From CCY15215 sp039194995 (GTDB lineage Bacteria > Cyanobacteriota > Cyanobacteriia > Cyanobacteriales > Spirulinaceae): a stretch of DNA of 21,433 nt. Within the stretch, counting starts at the first letter, position 1. Each line of letters opens with the position of its first letter. The notes below the pieces were generated by a model. It was not told the DNA's origin and ran no database searches. It saw nothing but the letters and a program-made list of their open reading frames with translations. The DNA lies in assembly GCA_039194995.1 (NCBI GenBank), contig JBCCVR010000133.1, positions 1-21,433 on the forward strand. The letters run 5' to 3'. Both the position numbers and the translations under genes were made by a program. This document shows, one piece after another, positions 8,013 through 14,711 of the stretch.

Positions 8013-9395
8013 TTATTGCTCTTCTTTTTCTGCCCAAACGTCGTCAGTTTCATCATTGGTTTTGTCACTGTTGGTTTCGTCACTTGTTTCGGCATTGGTC
8101 GCGGGAGAGGGAGTTTCAGCAACGGAGACGGGTTGAGAGCGAACGCGATGGGCAATATCCCGGCGATAGTAGATGCCTTCAAACTCGATGCGCTCGATCG
8201 CCCGATAGGTTGCCGCGATCGCATCTTCGAAGTTTTCGCCCAAAGCCGTCACCCCTAAAACACGCCCGCCATTGCTGGCCAGTCCATCGCTTTTCTTTCT
8301 CGTTCCCGCATGGAACACGAGAGCATCGAGTTCCTCTGCGTCGGGAATTCCCGCGATCGCTTTCCCTTTTTGATAGTCATCGGGATAGCCTGCCGATGCT
8401 GCCACCACGCAAACGGCTTTTTCGTCCTTCCATTCCAAGGGGGGCAAATCGGCTAATTTTTGCTGGGCGCAGGCGATTAAAAGTTTATCGAGGGGACTTT
8501 CGAGTAGGGGGAGAATGGCTTGGGTTTCGGGATCCCCAAAACGGCAGTTAAACTCGAGTACCTTGGGGTCTTCGTTGGGAGAGACGATCAAACCCGCATA
8601 TAGAACCCCGCGATAATCAATATCATTGCGCTTTAACGCACTGACGATCGGGCGAAAAACCTGGTCTTCGATCTGTTCCATTAGCTCCGGCGTAACGATG
8701 GGGGCAGGGGCATAAGCACCCATTCCTCCCGTATTCAAACCCGTATCGCCTTCGCCAATGCGTTTGTGGTCTTGAGCGGGGAGTAAAGTGCGAAAGGTAA
8801 TCCCATCGGCGATCGCAAATACGGAAACTTCTTCCCCACTCAAAAATTCTTCAACCACGATCTTGCGGAATCCTTTTTCCCAAAGGGTATCGACGGCGGT
8901 TTTGGCTTCTTGGGGAGTTTGAGCCACGATAACGCCTTTTCCGGCTGCCAATCCGTCGGCTTTGACGACAATGGGAGCGCCTTGTTTGTCAATATAGGTT
9001 TTGGCTTTATCCGCATCCGTAAAGGTTTCTCCTTTGGCAGTGGGAACCCCTGCCTCCTCCATTAACGCTTTTGCCCAAGATTTGCTGGACTCGATTTGCG
9101 CTCCCGCCTTGGTGGGTCCAAAAACGGGCAGGTTTTGGGCGAGGAGATAATCGGCCAAACCTTCTGCGAGGGGGGCTTCGGGTCCGATAACCACGAGGGA
9201 AGCACCCTGTACGCCCGCAAAACGCGCAATGCCTTCAAAATCATCCATTTGCATGGGCATATTCTGGCATTTGTCAAGGGATGCTGTGCCCCCATTGCCC
9301 GGAACGCAGATGACGCGGGTAATTTTGTCAGACTGAGCGAGTTTCCAAGCGATGGCGTGTTCCCGACCGCCGTTGCCCACTACCAAAACCTTCAT
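8013..9395 (-). CDS. purD: Phosphoribosylamine-glycine ligase (GAR synthetase)
   Basis: A 460-residue cytosolic ATP-grasp ligase that joins glycine to 5-phosphoribosylamine in step two of de novo purine synthesis. Seen: N-terminal MKVLVVGNGGREHA, GPEAPLAEGLADYL, ATP-grasp segment PIVVKADGLAAGKGVIVA (141-158), and the family signature RFGDPETQ (285-292). The family core ends near residue 420. Residues 421-460 are an extra tail made almost only of Asp, Glu, Thr, Ser, Asn and Lys, not part of the conserved fold. ATG at 9395 gives the expected GNGGREHA end. The gene is followed by nblS 91 bp downstream and has a 468-bp AT-rich gap upstream. Confidence 0.97.
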   Translation of the reverse strand: MKVLVVGNGGREHAIAWKLAQSDKITRVICVPGNGGTASLDKCQNMPMQMDDFEGIARFAGVQGASLVVIGPEAPLAEGLADYLLAQNLPVFGPTKAGAQIESSKSWAKALMEEAGVPTAKGETFTDADKAKTYIDKQGAPIVVKADGLAAGKGVIVAQTPQEAKTAVDTLWEKGFRKIVVEEFLSGEEVSVFAIADGITFRTLLPAQDHKRIGEGDTGLNTGGMGAYAPAPIVTPELMEQIEDQVFRPIVSALKRNDIDYRGVLYAGLIVSPNEDPKVLEFNCRFGDPETQAILPLLESPLDKLLIACAQQKLADLPPLEWKDEKAVCVVAASAGYPDDYQKGKAIAGIPDAEELDALVFHAGTRKKSDGLASNGGRVLGVTALGENFEDAIAATYRAIERIEFEGIYYRRDIAHRVRSQPVSVAETPSPATNAETSDETNSDKTNDETDDVWAEKEEQ

Positions 9396-9552
9396 TCCGG
9401 CTGCACTCCAAAACGTTAATAGTCGTCGGAGGAAACATTATAGTTCATCAAGGTCGGATCTCGTCCTCGTTCCCGCGATTTTCTTCTCTTCGGCGCAATG
9501 CAAATCGTTTACTCGAATTTCTTTACAGAACCATTACATAAGACTTTTGCTC

Positions 9553-9583
9553 GATCTTACTCTCAAAATAAGAGTATTAGATC
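9553..9583. promoter_or_regulatory. Imperfect inverted repeat, possible operator or terminator
   Basis: GATCT+TACTCT (9553-9563) pairs with AGAGTA+AGATC (9571-9576, 9579-9583), with a 7-nt loop and a 2-nt TT bulge. T-rich sequence follows to the right. As there is no plus-strand gene just upstream to terminate, an operator or leader structure is equally possible. Confidence 0.35.
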
Positions 9584-9857
9584 TTACTAAGATAAGTTTT
9601 TTAAATGTTTTTTTTGTTAGGTAAGTGACTTTTCGTGATAATCTAAATTCGATTCCGTATTGCTTTATTGAATCAATACCAAAAGTAATGATTGAGATTT
9701 TTGCAAAAAAGATATTTTTGGTGAATTGCTTGAATCTCGCTAAAAACAAACATACTATCGAGTTTCATAATTAGCTTGTTTGCAATTACCGATCTCGTTA
9801 GTTTGAAATTGTTGCTATTCAGGCAAGCGACAATCGACTGTTTCAATTCATAGTATT

Positions 9858-9863
9858 AAGGAG
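9858..9863 (+). promoter_or_regulatory. Shine-Dalgarno AAGGAG selecting a GTG start
   Basis: AAGGAG directly abuts the ATG at 9864 but stands 6 nt before the in-frame GTG at 9870. Spacing favours GTG as the real initiation codon. Confidence 0.6.
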
Positions 9864-9869
9864 ATGAAC

Positions 9870-10502
9870 GTGAAATCTAAAATCGGGACTGTTTTGACTC
9901 TAGCTTTTGTTATTTGCCTAGCTCTTTTCTGGGGTAACACTTCTGCTCTGGCTGATGATGTTGATATTTTGGCGAAAAACAACATTGTAGAATACACCAC
10001 TACAGGTGGGCCGAGTGATGTGCGGTTTATTTACGAACGACATGATATTACTGCAGGTCAGCCTTTCGAGGGAGTAACTTATAAATATGATGGTGCAACC
10101 CTAGAAATCAACATTCGAGCAGGTCGCAAGAAGACACCAGAAGTAGCCGCATCATTCCGCGAAGCTGTTGCAGGTGGTGGAACTCTTGCCTGCTATACCA
10201 ATGACAATCTTCCCGGATTGCTGAATTTTTGGGTTGAGGGAACCCTTGAAATCGATCTAGACGGTAAAACCTATAGCTGTCCGAATTTTATTACGGCTCA
10301 AGGGAATATTTCAACAACAAACAACTGGTGGACTGCCGGTCCGAATTTCTCAAATATTTCTGGTGCCCCTATTGCTGGTCCTCTGGTTGAATATTGTAGT
10401 GACAAGAGTGGCGGACTCCCCAAACTTTTGAAGATTACTCCTCGGCTTAATGGTGTTATTCCTTCTTGCGTTAACAAATTTAATATCACGCTAGGTCTTT
10501 AG
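9870..10502 (+). CDS. Small secreted cysteine-containing protein, unknown
   Basis: A 210-residue protein (212 if the ATG at 9864 is used). The N-terminus is a classic Sec signal: KSK, then a hydrophobic stretch TVLTLAFVICLALFW, then a cleavage site after SALA, giving mature DDVDILAKNN. The mature domain of about 185 residues has four cysteines (LACYT, YSCPN, EYCSD, PSCVN) that could form two disulfides in the periplasm or outside the cell. It is rich in Gly, Asn and Thr and contains NNWWTAGPNF. No domain or enzyme motif is recognised. It appears monocistronic with a long upstream region and two hairpins after its stop. Codon and base use look AT-richer than the neighbours, compatible with acquisition. 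Confidence 0.8.
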   Translation: MKSKIGTVLTLAFVICLALFWGNTSALADDVDILAKNNIVEYTTTGGPSDVRFIYERHDITAGQPFEGVTYKYDGATLEINIRAGRKKTPEVAASFREAVAGGGTLACYTNDNLPGLLNFWVEGTLEIDLDGKTYSCPNFITAQGNISTTNNWWTAGPNFSNISGAPIAGPLVEYCSDKSGGLPKLLKITPRLNGVIPSCVNKFNITLGL

Positions 10503-10518
10503 ACCAAATTCTAAAGAC
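10495..10518 (+). terminator. Hairpin overlapping the stop codon
   Basis: GTCTTTAG (10495-10502) pairs perfectly with CTAAAGAC (10511-10518) across an 8-nt loop; the TAG stop is inside the left arm. A T-run (TATTTTTTTAC) follows only about 12 nt later, so termination activity is uncertain; it may protect the mRNA end. Confidence 0.4.
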
Positions 10519-10575
10519 TTGATGTAGTATTTTTTTACTGTGTTAAACCCAAGTTAGAACTATCTGTCTTCTCTT

Positions 10576-10607
10576 CCACCGCTATACTTTATGGTGTATG
10601 GCGGTGG
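10576..10607. terminator. Strong GC-rich hairpin between convergent genes
   Basis: CCACCGC-T-ATAC pairs with GTAT-G-GCGGTGG, about 12 bp including one T-G pair, with an 8-nt loop, followed by TTATCTTT. It lies between the convergent secreted-protein and ABC ATPase genes and could serve the plus-strand transcript. Confidence 0.55.
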
Positions 10608-10696
10608 TTATCTTTACCCTGAGACGATTACGGCTAAATTATCGAGACTAGCGATCGGATCGTCGATTGTCAGGTTTGGCATCCAATCCAAATCAC

Positions 10697-11491
10697 TTAT
10701 ATGCAAAAATTTTTCTGGTTTGGATAAAGGGGATAAATTTGCTGGCCGATGGGAGTATCGACGATCGCCACTTCCACATCGAAAACTGCTTTGAGATTGT
10801 CTGGGGTCAGGACATCGGAAACCGAGCCGATGGCTTGGAGTTGACCTTGACGCAACAAGGCAAGGCGATCGCTATATCGTGCCGCCAAGTTCAGATCGTG
10901 AAGGACTGTCACAATTGCGAGTTTTCTTTCTCGGTTTAAGCGAGCGAGAAGCTCTAAAAACTGCAATTGGTAATGAATATCAAGAAATGTCGTCGGTTCG
11001 TCAAGGAGAAGAATTTGCGGATCTCGAGCCAAAGCCAAGGCTAAAAAAGCTCGTTGGCGTTCTCCTCCTGATAGTTCTGTCACGGGGCGATCGCGATACG
11101 CTTCTAACGATGTCCACTGTAAGGCTAAATCGACCAATTTTTCTCCTGCTTCGTCAAGTTCCCACTGCCACCACTGTTGATAGGGTCCTCGCCCCAAACA
11201 GACCAACTGATAGACGGTCAGTCCGGAGGGTAAAATTTGCTGTTGGGGCAAAAAACCTAACTTTTGGGCGATCGCCGTCGAAGATAAAGTCTGCATATCT
11301 CTCGCACTTAAAAGAATCGTTCCGGTTTGGGGCTTGAGGAGACGGGCAAGTAAGCGCAGGAGGGTAGATTTCCCGGATCCATTAGCTCCGAGGATACTCA
11401 CCCATTCACCGCGATCGACGGCTAAATTAACGGCTTCGATAATGCGGCGATCGCGGTATCCTCCGGTAATTTCTTCGGCTTTTAGTAACAT
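10697..11491 (-). CDS. btuD: ABC transporter ATPase, FecE/BtuD-type
   Basis: A 264-residue cytosolic ATPase of the family that powers import of vitamin B12, haem and iron-siderophores. Seen: Walker A GANGSGKST (35-43), Q-loop LPQQQ (81-85), signature LSGGERQR (140-147), Walker B ILLLDEPT (160-167) with catalytic Glu165, D-loop FLDIH and switch His198. Full family length. The ATG at 11491 lacks a good Shine-Dalgarno sequence and lies by a small palindrome TTTCTAGAAA. It has no permease beside it. The FecCD-type permease and binding protein without their own ATPase lie at 17684-20678 under a cobalamin riboswitch, so this is the likely missing subunit; the symbol rests on that inference. A siderophore or haem role is the alternative. 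Confidence 0.8.
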   Translation of the reverse strand: MLLKAEEITGGYRDRRIIEAVNLAVDRGEWVSILGANGSGKSTLLRLLARLLKPQTGTILLSARDMQTLSSTAIAQKLGFLPQQQILPSGLTVYQLVCLGRGPYQQWWQWELDEAGEKLVDLALQWTSLEAYRDRPVTELSGGERQRAFLALALARDPQILLLDEPTTFLDIHYQLQFLELLARLNRERKLAIVTVLHDLNLAARYSDRLALLRQGQLQAIGSVSDVLTPDNLKAVFDVEVAIVDTPIGQQIYPLYPNQKNFCI

Positions 11492-11648
11492 TTCTAGAAA
11501 CTTGTTGCAAGGATATGTAAGGTTAAGGAGATCGCGGTGTTCGCTTGAGGGGGTTTGGGAATGAGCGATCGCCCGTAAGAGTTGCCCGATCGCGAGTGTA
11601 GAATAGTTAGGGTATCCCAGTCAAGAAAGCGCGATCGCAGAGGTCAAG

Positions 11649-12263
11649 ATGGTACAAACGCCGACTCAACCGGAAACGGAAACCCTGTTACTCGAGTTTC
11701 CCAAAACCCTTAAACTCTATGTAACGCCAGAACAGTTTGCGGCTTTAGCTGCCCGCAATCGAGACTTACGACTGGAAAGAACCGCAGCAGGAGAGTTAAT
11801 CGTGAATCCACCAACAGGCTGGGAAACCGGAGAACGAAACAGTAAAATTTCTGGAGAGTTGTATATCGGGTGGCGGAATGCAGGCGAACCCGGGAAAACA
11901 TTTGAATCATCCACCGGATTTACATTACCCAATGGTGCAAATCGTTCTCCCGATGCGTCTTGGGTGAGTCAAGAACGTTGGGATGCGCTAACCTCGGAAC
12001 AAAAGAGAACATTTGCGAATATTTGTCCCGATTTTGTGGTGGAATTGAGATCGGATTCCGATACTTTGAAATCTTTACGAGAAAAAATGCAGGAGTATTT
12101 GGAGAATGGGGCAGTTTTAGGCTGGTTAATCGATCCGAAAAATCGAAAAGTGGAGGTTTATCGGTTGGGGTCGGAAGTAGAGGTATTATCCAATCCAACG
12201 GAGTTATCAGGTGAGGAAATTTTGCCGGGTTTTGTCTTGAATATGCGTCGGGTTTGGGGTTGA
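11649..12263 (+). CDS. Uma2-family (DUF820) PD-(D/E)XK nuclease-like protein
   Basis: A 204-residue soluble protein of a family greatly expanded in cyanobacteria. Seen: YVTPEQFAALAARNRDLRLERTAAGELIVNPPTG, then SPDASWVSQERW with the acidic PDA/S motif (about 101-107), PDFVVELRSDSDTL (about 126-139, the E-x-K-like strand with Glu and Arg/Ser), K..EYLENGAVLGWLIDP (145-162) and the terminal LPGFVLNM. AGAGG at 11639-11643 precedes ATG by 5 nt. Members have a restriction-endonuclease-like fold. The biological role is not established and many copies are mobile or degenerate. Divergent from the ABC ATPase. Confidence 0.9.
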   Translation: MVQTPTQPETETLLLEFPKTLKLYVTPEQFAALAARNRDLRLERTAAGELIVNPPTGWETGERNSKISGELYIGWRNAGEPGKTFESSTGFTLPNGANRSPDASWVSQERWDALTSEQKRTFANICPDFVVELRSDSDTLKSLREKMQEYLENGAVLGWLIDPKNRKVEVYRLGSEVEVLSNPTELSGEEILPGFVLNMRRVWG

Positions 12264-12388
12264 GGGAGAGATTAAGGATAGATAGCAACCTCGCAACTTT
12301 TTCGGGGTCATTGAGTTGGTTAGGTGTGATTGGGCTTATGAGGACAGCAGCAAGAACGCGATCGCTCTAACACTACTTGACGCTTAAA

Positions 12389-12418
12389 AACTCATGAGTT
12401 ACTATAGACATGGATGCA
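12389..12418 (+). promoter_or_regulatory. Candidate promoter with 12-bp palindrome and TATAGA
   Basis: A perfect palindrome AACTCATGAGTT (12389-12400) lies where a -35 box would be relative to TATAGA (12413-12418). The predicted start is near 12425, just before the structured RNA. The palindrome could be a regulator site. TTGACG at 12377 is too far (30 nt) to be the -35 for this -10. Confidence 0.4.
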
Positions 12419-12435
12419 GCAGACATACCTCGAGT

Positions 12436-12522
12436 ATGACATCCCGTTACCTGAAAGGGTCGAGGAAATCCGGTAAAGACGTTCTGAATACCAAAATGAA
12501 TATTTTGGCGAAGGCTCCTTAA
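12436..12522 (+). CDS. Possible 28-codon small ORF inside structured RNA
   Basis: ATG at 12436 to TAA at 12520-12522 gives a basic peptide beginning MTSRYLKGSRKSGKD and ending LAKAP. No Shine-Dalgarno is seen, and the region is better explained by RNA pairing, as the stop lies in the terminator loop. Listed as an alternative reading only. Confidence 0.2.
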   Translation: MTSRYLKGSRKSGKDVLNTKMNILAKAP

Positions 12523-12540
12523 GGAGTCTTTGTTATTTTA
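12511..12540 (+). terminator. Rho-independent terminator
   Basis: AAGGCTCC (12511-12518) pairs with GGAGTCTT (12523-12530), one G-T pair, loop TTAA, followed by TGTTATTTTAATTT. A convincing plus-strand terminator. It also lies just past the 3' end of the minus-strand gene ending at 12556 and may act on both. Confidence 0.8.
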
Positions 12541-12555
12541 ATTTGATTTATTGTA

Positions 12556-13110
12556 TTATTTTGGCGGTGTTGGCAACTTTTTATTGTACAACAAGCTGTT
12601 AGCGATCGTAAAAAAACGAACTTTCTTCACCCTACCTCTAGCTTCATCTAGGGGATAAGCACTCTGTACGTGTAGTCTCAGTTTCTTCTTTTCCCGGAAT
12701 ACCACAAAAGGGACAAAATAATTGACCTCTTTGTCATTTGAGTCCAAGATTTTAATAATAGCATAGTTGTTGTTGCCTGCATGACAAATGAGAGTTTCCT
12801 TCTTTCCTAATGATTCGATGATACTCGGCAGTTGCTTTGAGAGTTCATATCTTTCAAGGTTAAAGTGTCTAGACTCTTTGGGACCAGAGTACATCAATAA
12901 TTGCGATTGTTCTTGAGAAAGCTCCTTTGCCTCTTTAGTGAAGCAATGTAAACCATAAGTCACAATAAATCTATACGATTTTGGATTTTTTCGATCTTTC
13001 TCATCTAGATATTCAACCCACTTAGCATCAAGATGTGATAAATCGTAGACTGTATCATCTAGTGTAAAACTTCTCCAGTTCGTTACCTCTTCTACAGTAT
13101 TAAATTTCAT
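12556..13110 (-). CDS. Hypothetical protein downstream of xisHI
   Basis: A 184-residue soluble, lysine-rich protein. ATG at 13110 is chosen: the longer reading starts at TTG 13119, inside the end of the preceding 37-aa ORF, whereas ATG follows its TAG by one base. Recognisable blocks are YRFIVTYGLHCFTKE (about 45-59), ERYELSKQLPSIIESL, an aromatic/Asn segment CHAGNNNYAIIKI, then NYFVPFVVFREKKKLRLHVQSAYPLDEARG and VKKVRFFTIANSLLYNKKLPTPP. The FVxF..KKKLRLHVQSAY and ...ANSLLY pattern looks like a conserved small-protein family found with mobile or toxin-like loci, but I cannot name it. It is AT-richer than nblS or purD. It may be the fourth gene of the xisHI unit. Confidence 0.7.
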   Translation of the reverse strand: MKFNTVEEVTNWRSFTLDDTVYDLSHLDAKWVEYLDEKDRKNPKSYRFIVTYGLHCFTKEAKELSQEQSQLLMYSGPKESRHFNLERYELSKQLPSIIESLGKKETLICHAGNNNYAIIKILDSNDKEVNYFVPFVVFREKKKLRLHVQSAYPLDEARGRVKKVRFFTIANSLLYNKKLPTPPK

Positions 13111-13111
13111 T

Positions 13112-13225
13112 CTAATCAAAACAGCCCTTACAATCTCTATTAAACCATTTCAACTCGTAAAAAGTGCGATCGCTCATGAAAATCAGTTCCGGATCGAAAA
13201 GAACGGATTTTCTTGGGCTATCCAT
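13112..13225 (-). CDS. 37-residue small ORF between xisI and the 184-aa gene
   Basis: ATG at 13225 to TAG at 13114-13112 encodes a 37-residue peptide starting MDSPRKSVLFDPELIFMSDR and ending NRDCKGCFD. It starts 10 bp after the xisI stop and its TAG is 1 bp before the next ATG. Much of it lies in a direct repeat whose second copy upstream of xisH can encode the similar DLELIFMSDR. It may be a relic of a duplicated gene rather than an expressed peptide. Confidence 0.35.
   Translation of the reverse strand: MDSPRKSVLFDPELIFMSDRTFYELKWFNRDCKGCFD
13150..13196. repeat. Direct repeat, copy A (downstream of xisI)
   Basis: Imperfect 47-bp copy of 14042-14088 in the same orientation. Shared blocks are TCAACTCG, CGATCGCTCAT, AAAATCAGTTCC and GATCG; the 9 bases after the first block differ, plus two single changes. 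It contains a HIP1 core. Confidence 0.75.
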
Positions 13226-13235
13226 TGCTAACTAA

Positions 13236-13574
13236 TTAAGAAACGGCAAATTCTGTAATCTTGCGACGTTCTAGAGATTTATAAGCTAATACGATTTTAT
13301 CTTTAGAGATGCCGAGATCGACTAATTCATTCGCGATCCCCGTTTCCGTCCCATCGTGTTGAATCCAGATTTTGCCATCGATAATATCAATGTGGATGAG
13401 TACGCCATAAATTCGCCGTCTCCTTTGCCAACCCGTTTCTACCAAAAGATAATGCTGACTTTCAGAGTCTAGGACAAGTTGCACGATCGCATCTGGATCG
13501 TCTCCCAAAAATTCTCGGAATTCCTGCAATACTCTCACAATCGCTTCGTGCAGGGTTAAAGTTAACGTATCCAT
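13236..13574 (-). CDS. xisI: XisI-family protein
   Basis: A 112-residue protein of the XisI family, first known from excision of the fdxN element during heterocyst development in Anabaena, where xisH and xisI are needed with the recombinase xisF. Seen: YLLVETGWQRRRRIYGVLIHIDIIDGKIWIQHDGTE, then the helix IANELVDLGISKDKIVLAY. Its ATG lies 13 bp inside the end of xisH, and GAGGAGG about 10 nt upstream (within xisH) gives it a good ribosome site. xisHI pairs are very common in cyanobacteria without any excision element, so a role in excision here is not implied; a toxin-antitoxin-like pair is one alternative view. Confidence 0.93.
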   Translation of the reverse strand: MDTLTLTLHEAIVRVLQEFREFLGDDPDAIVQLVLDSESQHYLLVETGWQRRRRIYGVLIHIDIIDGKIWIQHDGTETGIANELVDLGISKDKIVLAYKSLERRKITEFAVS

Positions 13575-13981
13575 GAAACAATTTCCTCCTCAATAATATC
13601 AAAGGTTACGAGTTGGATTAGGCGTTTTTCGAGTAAGATAGCTCCGGCTTCTTCTTCAAATATAGATTCTCTGATTTCTTCTGGAATAGCAAGGTAGAGT
13701 TGACGTTCGGGATCGTAGCGATCGAGCAATGTTTGATAGAGAATATATTGTCCGAGTGCTTCCTCGAGGTCTCGTATTTCTGAAATACGACGAAAACTTT
13801 TGATTTCTAAAGCAATTTTTTCGCATTCGCGTTCGGCAGCTATAAGACGTTCTGCACCCAAGTCTACAAATAGGTTTTTACCTCTAGCGAGTTTGAGACG
13901 ATAGGGATCGTGGGTAATCGACCAGCCATCTTTTTCAATCGCTGTTTTGGCAACATGGTGATAAGTATCGCGGACTGGCAT
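13562..13981 (-). CDS. xisH: XisH-family protein (PD-(D/E)XK-like)
   Basis: A 139-residue protein of the XisH family. Seen: MPVRDTYHHVAKTAIEKDGWSITHDP, then FVDLGAERLIAAERE (about 35-49) and IALEIKSF (about 53-60). D...E-x-K in this order matches a restriction-endonuclease-like core, so DNA cleavage or binding is possible. It then has the family helix EALGQYILYQTLLDR and YLAIPEEI. Complete length. First gene of the unit, overlapping xisI by 13 bp. No recombinase gene (xisF type) is in the window. Confidence 0.93.
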   Translation of the reverse strand: MPVRDTYHHVAKTAIEKDGWSITHDPYRLKLARGKNLFVDLGAERLIAAERECEKIALEIKSFRRISEIRDLEEALGQYILYQTLLDRYDPERQLYLAIPEEIRESIFEEEAGAILLEKRLIQLVTFDIIEEEIVSWIR

Positions 13982-14041
13982 TTCGATTAGAACTTTTTTG
14001 GCTATCTTCTATATTTTTATAATAGTGCTGAACTGACAATC

Positions 14042-14088
14042 TCAACTCGCTAGAGACCCGATCGCTCATAAAAATCAGTTCCAGATCG
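14042..14088. repeat. Direct repeat, copy B (upstream of xisH)
   Basis: Partner of 13150-13196, 892 bp away, bracketing xisH and xisI. See copy A for the shared blocks. On the minus strand each copy precedes a gene start (xisH here, the 184-aa gene for copy A). Confidence 0.75.
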
Positions 14089-14216
14089 GGGAGAATACGA
14101 TCGCTGCTTTGCCATGAAATATCCCCTCGGTGTGGCGATCGCGGCATATCCTTCCCGAGAAGGATGTTGAGAAAAATGCTTGCAAGGGTCGCAAAAGATA
14201 GTATGATACCTAAACT

Positions 14217-14333
14217 GTCGGTTCTAGTGGAGAGCAGCCGCTAGAGGAAACGGGGAAAGTTCGGTGTAAATCCGTCGCTGTCCCGCAACTGTGATGAGGT
14301 TTTGATAATCTCTTAGTCAGAATGCCCGCCGAT
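14217..14333 (+). promoter_or_regulatory. Cobalamin riboswitch aptamer
   Basis: Conserved core seen in order: P1 GTCGG/CCGAT (14217-14221, 14329-14333), P2 CTAGTGG/CCGCTAG (14224-14230, 14238-14244), GGGGAAAGTTCGGTGTAAAT followed by CC, the B12 box GCTGTCCCGCAACTGT (14277-14292), and the 3' block AGTCAGAATGCCCGCC (14315-14330). These are the hallmarks of the AdoCbl-class aptamer. It lies in the leader of the TonB receptor gene and should shut the unit down when cobalamin is plentiful. Confidence 0.95.
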
Positions 14334-14373
14334 CGCTTAACTATCAGTTCAATCCACATCTGCGAGGTACGGA

Positions 14374-14394
14374 TGATGCAAATTTTGATGCAAA
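14374..14394 (+). repeat. Double TGATGCAAA in riboswitch leader
   Basis: TGATGCAAA occurs at 14374-14382 and 14386-14394, a 12-bp period, between aptamer and terminator. It may take part in switching but no partner is assigned. Confidence 0.4.
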
Positions 14395-14477
14395 GTTTTT
14401 GGTTTTGTTTTGGGCAAATTTCACGATTGAAGTGCGATCGACCGCGATCGTTAAGGTGTTAGAGTTTCTCATCTTTT

Positions 14478-14512
14478 AGATTGATTTGAGACGAATCAAT
14501 CTTTGTTTATTT
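14478..14512 (+). terminator. Leader terminator of the B12 riboswitch
   Basis: AGATTGATT (14478-14486) pairs perfectly with AATCAATCT (14494-14502), loop TGAGACG, followed by TTGTTTATTT. A textbook intrinsic terminator 145 nt after the aptamer and 200 nt before the btuB start, pointing to control by premature termination. Confidence 0.8.
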
Positions 14513-14711
14513 ACCGTTGTCTGGGTACTAACGGTGATGTTTGCATTGCCATTGCAGAGACGCGGTTGGGGTATTGCTTTGGTAACGGCGATACCCGATA
14601 TAAACACGTGCAATTTTTCGCCATGCTTGCAGTAACGCACTGCCAGATCTTTATTTTAAGGCAATTTTACCAATTGCCTTTCGTTCATCTACCCAAATTC
14701 AGAATTTTTTG
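14513..14711 (+). promoter_or_regulatory. Structured leader between attenuator and btuB
   Basis: Three further hairpins: ACCGTT/AACGGT (14513-14518, 14530-14535), GGGTATTGC/GCGATACCC (14569-14577, 14588-14596, one T-G pair), and AAGGCAATT/AATTGCCTT (14658-14666, 14672-14680). The last lies about 30 nt before the start codon. No Shine-Dalgarno sequence is visible. No protein-like ORF is supported here. Confidence 0.5.

Larger units (their letters stand above)
9396..9863. other. AT-rich divergent intergenic region
   Basis: Between divergent purD and the secreted-protein gene. No ORF with protein-like composition was found. It holds an imperfect hairpin at 9553-9583, several T-runs at about 9597-9618, and the strong AAGGAG at 9858-9863. 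It must contain the promoters of both flanking genes, but no -35/-10 pair stands out. Confidence 0.6.
12425..12545 (+). ncRNA. Candidate structured small RNA with intrinsic terminator
   Basis: About 120 nt packed with structure. Stem 1: CCTCGA/TCGAGG (12428-12433, 12460-12465), continued by CCC/GGG (12443-12445, 12457-12459). The loop TTACC (12447-12451) can pair with GGTAA (12472-12476), forming an H-type pseudoknot. Stem 2: CCAAAAT/ATTTTGG (12491-12497, 12502-12508). Stem 3 is the terminator. No Rfam class is recognised; Yfr1, Yfr2, 6S, SRP, and glutamine or cobalamin aptamers were considered and do not fit. It may be a standalone sRNA or the leader of a 28-codon ORF. Confidence 0.55.

Noticed and set aside
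9540..9625. Possible Fur box or CRISPR-like short repeats in the AT-rich gap
   Set aside because: No sequence close to the Fur consensus and no regular spacer pattern. Only one imperfect hairpin can be supported.
13236..13981. fdxN-type programmed excision element
   Set aside because: xisH and xisI alone do not show this. No site-specific recombinase or interrupted gene is in the window.
13935..14147. 70-codon minus-strand ORF overlapping the start of xisH
   Set aside because: It overlaps the well-supported xisH in another frame. Only the DLELIFMSDR part resembles anything, and that comes from the direct repeat.
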